NCBI GenBank assembly: GCA_000715605.1 | Contig: KL568581.1 | Location: 30,243-38,090, forward strand | DNA: 7,848 nt | Direction: 5' to 3' | From: Streptomyces speibonae | GTDB lineage: Bacteria; Actinomycetota; Actinomycetes; Streptomycetales; Streptomycetaceae | Shown here: positions 5,671-7,848 of the stretch, piece after piece | Layout of the letters: every line of letters starts with the position of its first letter | Numbering within the stretch: the first letter of the stretch is position 1 | Made by a program: the position numbers and the translations under genes | The notes under the pieces: model-generated | The model's database searches: none | What the model saw: only the letters and a program-made list of their open reading frames with translations | Told to the model about the DNA's origin: nothing

Positions 5671-7203
5671 TTATTCCCGTTCCGCGTCCGCTCGACGCAC
5701 GGGCAGGTGGGGGGACGGTACCGGGCGCAGGGAGGGCCGGGCGTCGCGGTTCGCGGCCTTCCACTCCGGGTGGCCGGGCATCGGCGGGGTGGTGGTGCCG
5801 TGCAGCCAGGGGTGCAGGAAGCCGGACAGGTCGCGTCCGGCGACGTCGGAGGCCAGACGGACGAAGTCGGAGGTCGAGGCCGTGCCGTCGCGGTGGCGGG
5901 TGACCCACTCGCGTTCCAGGCGCTCGAACGCGGTGCGGCCGATCTCCTGGCGCAGGGCGTACAGCACGAGTGCGCCGCCGGCGTAGACGTTCGGCCGGAA
6001 GATGCCGATCTTGCGGCCCGGCTCCGGGGGTTTCGGCGACGCCGGCGGTCCGCCCGCCGCGCGCCAGGCGTCGGATGCCTCGTAGGCGGCCCTCATCCGG
6101 GCTTCGAGGGAGCGTCCGCCCCGCTCCTCGGCGTACAGCGCCTCGTACCAGGTGGCGTGCGCCTCGTTGAGCCACAGGTCCGACCAGGTGCGGGGGGCGA
6201 CGCTGTTGCCGAACCACTGGTGGGCCAGCTCGTGCACCATGATCGATTCGACGTACCACTCCGGGAGGGCGGGGTCGGTGAACAGCTCCCGTTCGAAGAG
6301 GGAGAGCGTCTGGGTCTCGAGGGCGAAGCCGGTGGACGCGTCGGCCAGCAGCAGGCCGTAGGTCGCGAAGGGGTAGTGCCCGGCCTTCTCCTCCATCCAG
6401 GCGATCTGGGCCGGTGTCCTCGCCAGCCAGGGTTCGGCCTGCGCGCGGTGCTCGGTGGGGACGACGTCCCGCAGGGGCAGACCGTGCGGCCCTGTGCGGT
6501 GCACGACCGTGGAGCGGCCGATGGAGACCTGGGCGAGTTCGGTCGCCATGGGGTGCCGCGTCCGGTAGGTCCATGTGGTGGCCGCGCGGGTGCGGTCGAC
6601 ACCGGCGGGCAGACCGTTGGCGACGGCCGTGTGGCCCTCGGGGGCGGTGATCCGGAAGGTGAACATCGCCTTGTCGGAGGGGTGGTCGTTGCAGGGGAAC
6701 ACCAGGTGGGCGGCGTCGGCCTGGTTGGCCAGGGCGAGGCCGTCCGCGGTGCGCACCCAGCCGCCCTCGCGGTCCCCGGGCACCGGGTCGCTGGTGTGCC
6801 GGACGGTGATACGCGCGGAGTCGCCCGCGTCGAGAGTGTCCTCGGGGGTGATCACCAGGTCCTCGCCGGCGCCGGTGAAGGCGGCGGGACGGCCGTCGAC
6901 CTCGACCGAGTGGACCGTGCCGTGGGCGAAGTCGAGGTTGATCCGGTCCAGGCGGGCGGTGACGCGGGCGTCGATGGTGGTGACGGCCTCGAGCGGCCGG
7001 TCGTTGCGGCCGGCATAGCTGAGGGCGAGGTCGTACGCCAGCACGTCGTAGCCGGGGTTGCCCAGGTGGGGGAAGAGGCGGTCGCCGATGCCGAGCGGTT
7101 CGGCGGGGGCGCTCGCGGCGAGCAGGCAGACGGAGACGGCGGAGGCGAGCAGCGCCGTGGCCGCGCTGCGGCGGCGGGCGAGGGGGTGCGGGGTGAGCGG
7201 CAT
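5671..7203 (-). CDS. Secreted M1-family zinc metallopeptidase
   Basis: This 510-residue protein belongs to the M1 (gluzincin, aminopeptidase N-like) family. A signal peptide (about residues 1-34: Arg-rich start, LLASAVSVCLLAAS core, likely cleavage near APA-EP) indicates export. An N-terminal beta domain contains the family stretch PCNDHPSDKAMFTF (170-183). The substrate-side loop is TGFALETQT (291-299), in the place of the classical GAMEN exopeptidase motif. The zinc site is HELAH (324-328) plus Glu347 in WLNEAH, exactly 18 residues on. The probable catalytic Tyr407 lies in VYAGGALVLYALR. The C-terminal part is short, so this is the compact actinobacterial M1 form, not the large PepN form. 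The start at ATG 7203 lacks a strong ribosome-binding site. It lies 100 bases after the RSH gene on the same strand and may share its transcript. Peptide substrates are unknown. Confidence 0.93.
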   Translation of the reverse strand: MPLTPHPLARRRSAATALLASAVSVCLLAASAPAEPLGIGDRLFPHLGNPGYDVLAYDLALSYAGRNDRPLEAVTTIDARVTARLDRINLDFAHGTVHSVEVDGRPAAFTGAGEDLVITPEDTLDAGDSARITVRHTSDPVPGDREGGWVRTADGLALANQADAAHLVFPCNDHPSDKAMFTFRITAPEGHTAVANGLPAGVDRTRAATTWTYRTRHPMATELAQVSIGRSTVVHRTGPHGLPLRDVVPTEHRAQAEPWLARTPAQIAWMEEKAGHYPFATYGLLLADASTGFALETQTLSLFERELFTDPALPEWYVESIMVHELAHQWFGNSVAPRTWSDLWLNEAHATWYEALYAEERGGRSLEARMRAAYEASDAWRAAGGPPASPKPPEPGRKIGIFRPNVYAGGALVLYALRQEIGRTAFERLEREWVTRHRDGTASTSDFVRLASDVAGRDLSGFLHPWLHGTTTPPMPGHPEWKAANRDARPSLRPVPSPHLPVRRADAERE

Positions 7204-7257
7204 GTCCCACGGCTATCAGCGCGCGCGTGCGCTGCGGCGACGGCGCGCTTTCGGCCC

Positions 7258-7269
7258 ACCCGATCGGGT
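7258..7269. promoter_or_regulatory. 12-bp perfect palindrome upstream of the M1 peptidase
   Basis: ACCCGATCGGGT reads the same on both strands and lies 55-66 bases ahead of the peptidase start, within the 100-base gap after the RSH gene. Such a site could be an operator for a dimeric regulator. The same gap has a short inverted pair AGCGCGC (7218-7224) and GCGCGCT (7243-7249) close to the peptidase start. No factor is known to me for either; chance is possible in GC-rich DNA. Confidence 0.25.
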
Positions 7270-7303
7270 AATCACACCGCCGCTCGGCCGCTTCGTGCCG
7301 TGG

Positions 7304-7833
7304 TCAGACGCCCTGGTCGTGCCGCTGGGCACGGCTCACGTCGTACACCCCGGCCACGTCCCGCATGGCGCGCATGAGGGCGGGCAGCTGGGCGGCGTCG
7401 GGCAGCTGCACGGTGTAGGTGTGCCGTACCTGCTGGCGCTCGGGCGGTTCGACGGTGGCGGAGACGATCTCGGCGCCCTCGACCGCCATGGCCTCGGTGA
7501 GGTCGGCGAGCAGGTGCGGACGGACGAACGATTCCGCCACCAGCGTGACCCGGCACTCCGCGCCCTCCCCCCAGCGCACGCCGACCTCCGCACGCCCCGC
7601 GCCCTTCATCCGCGCCACGGCGGCGCACCCGGTGCGGTGCACGGTGACCGCTCCCCCGCGCACGGCGAACCCGGTCACCTCGTCGGGCGGTACGGGCGTA
7701 CAGCAGCCGGCGAGCCGTACGGCGGCCCCCTCCTGGTCGGTCAGCACCTGGGCGGCGGCCGGACGGCCGGGGGCGGTCTCCGGGGCCTGTGGAGCCTGCG
7801 CAGGGGCCGGGTCGTCGGCGGCCGGCCGGGAGG
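7304..7833 (-). CDS. rshA: RelA/SpoT homologue (RSH), C-terminal domains only, cut by contig end
   Basis: This is the C-terminal part of a long (p)ppGpp synthetase/hydrolase family protein; the catalytic and TGS domains lie beyond the right edge. The frame is open from the edge to TGA at 7304-7306 and is interrupted only by a TAA inside the adapter bases at the end. An Ala/Pro-rich linker (7748-7831) is followed by the RSH zinc-finger/RIS domain: GCCTPVPPDEVTGF with the double Cys, then TVHRTGC, giving the C-C-H-C ligand set. The ACT regulatory domain follows (about the last 75 residues; ECRVTLVAES, LLADLTEAM, RHTYTVQL, VAGVYDVSR). These domains sense ribosome or amino-acid status and control the opposing catalytic activities. 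A GTG at 7747 would be a false start, since the frame continues upstream. The name rshA rests on neighbourhood memory (S. coelicolor SCO5794), as against the second paralogue RelA. Confidence 0.85.
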
Positions 7834-7848
7834 CTGTCTCTTATACAC
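7834..7848. other. Tn5/Nextera mosaic-end adapter remnant at contig end
   Basis: CTGTCTCTTATACAC is identical to the first 15 bases of the 19-base transposase mosaic end used in tagmentation libraries. It sits exactly at the window's end, is AT-rich against its GC-rich surroundings, and introduces an in-frame stop into a conserved RSH protein. It is best read as untrimmed adapter, not genomic sequence or a natural Tn5 insertion. Confidence 0.93.

Noticed and set aside
5668..7377. 569-codon plus-strand frame across the M1 peptidase
   Set aside because: It is antisense to a peptidase with an intact zinc site; Gly/Val/Arg-rich composition is typical of a shadow frame.
7834..7848. Natural Tn5-type transposon end
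   Set aside because: Only the synthetic mosaic-end sequence is present, exactly at the contig edge, with no transposon sequence beyond; adapter contamination explains it better.

Overview
The window is very GC-rich actinobacterial DNA, with strong G/C preference at third codon positions and several GTG starts. Gene order and protein sequences point to Streptomyces. From memory, not from a search, the order matches the S. coelicolor SCO5794-SCO5799 neighbourhood: RSH, M1 peptidase, hflX, two secreted proteases, aminotransferase. This looks like ordinary chromosomal core-region sequence rather than an island; I see no mobile element, tRNA, rRNA or CRISPR array.

Layout, left to right. (1) Minus strand, 1-1003: a class III aminotransferase-like gene running off the left edge. 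It is degenerate: about 60-70 central residues are missing and the PLP-binding lysine is replaced by alanine. (2) 1004-1369: a 366-bp divergent intergenic region, presumably carrying promoters for both sides. (3) Plus strand, 1370-2590 and 2719-3930: two tandem paralogous trypsin-like serine proteases with lipoprotein-type signal peptides, an intact His/Asp/Ser triad and a shared N-terminal Trp/Asp/Lys-rich domain that I do not recognise. A perfect 13-bp hairpin separates them. (4) 3946-3996: a 23-bp-stem hairpin that serves as a shared terminator between converging genes. (5) Minus strand, 4021-5514: hflX, the ribosome-associated GTPase. (6) Minus strand, 5671-7203: a secreted M1-family zinc metallopeptidase. 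(7) Minus strand, 7304-7833: the C-terminal zinc-finger and ACT domains of a RelA/SpoT homologue (probably RshA), cut by the right edge.

Functionally, the right half joins the stringent response (RSH), rescue of stalled ribosomes (HflX) and an exported metallopeptidase, all read leftward. The left half holds cell-surface proteases and what looks like a pseudoenzyme aminotransferase, possibly at the edge of a siderophore locus. Nothing here is a clear-cut new defence or mobile system. The most unusual items are the aminotransferase without its catalytic lysine and the duplicated protease pair with its undescribed N-terminal domain.

The last 15 bases (7834-7848) are identical to the Tn5/Nextera mosaic-end adapter. 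They are almost certainly a sequencing artefact at a contig end, not genome sequence.
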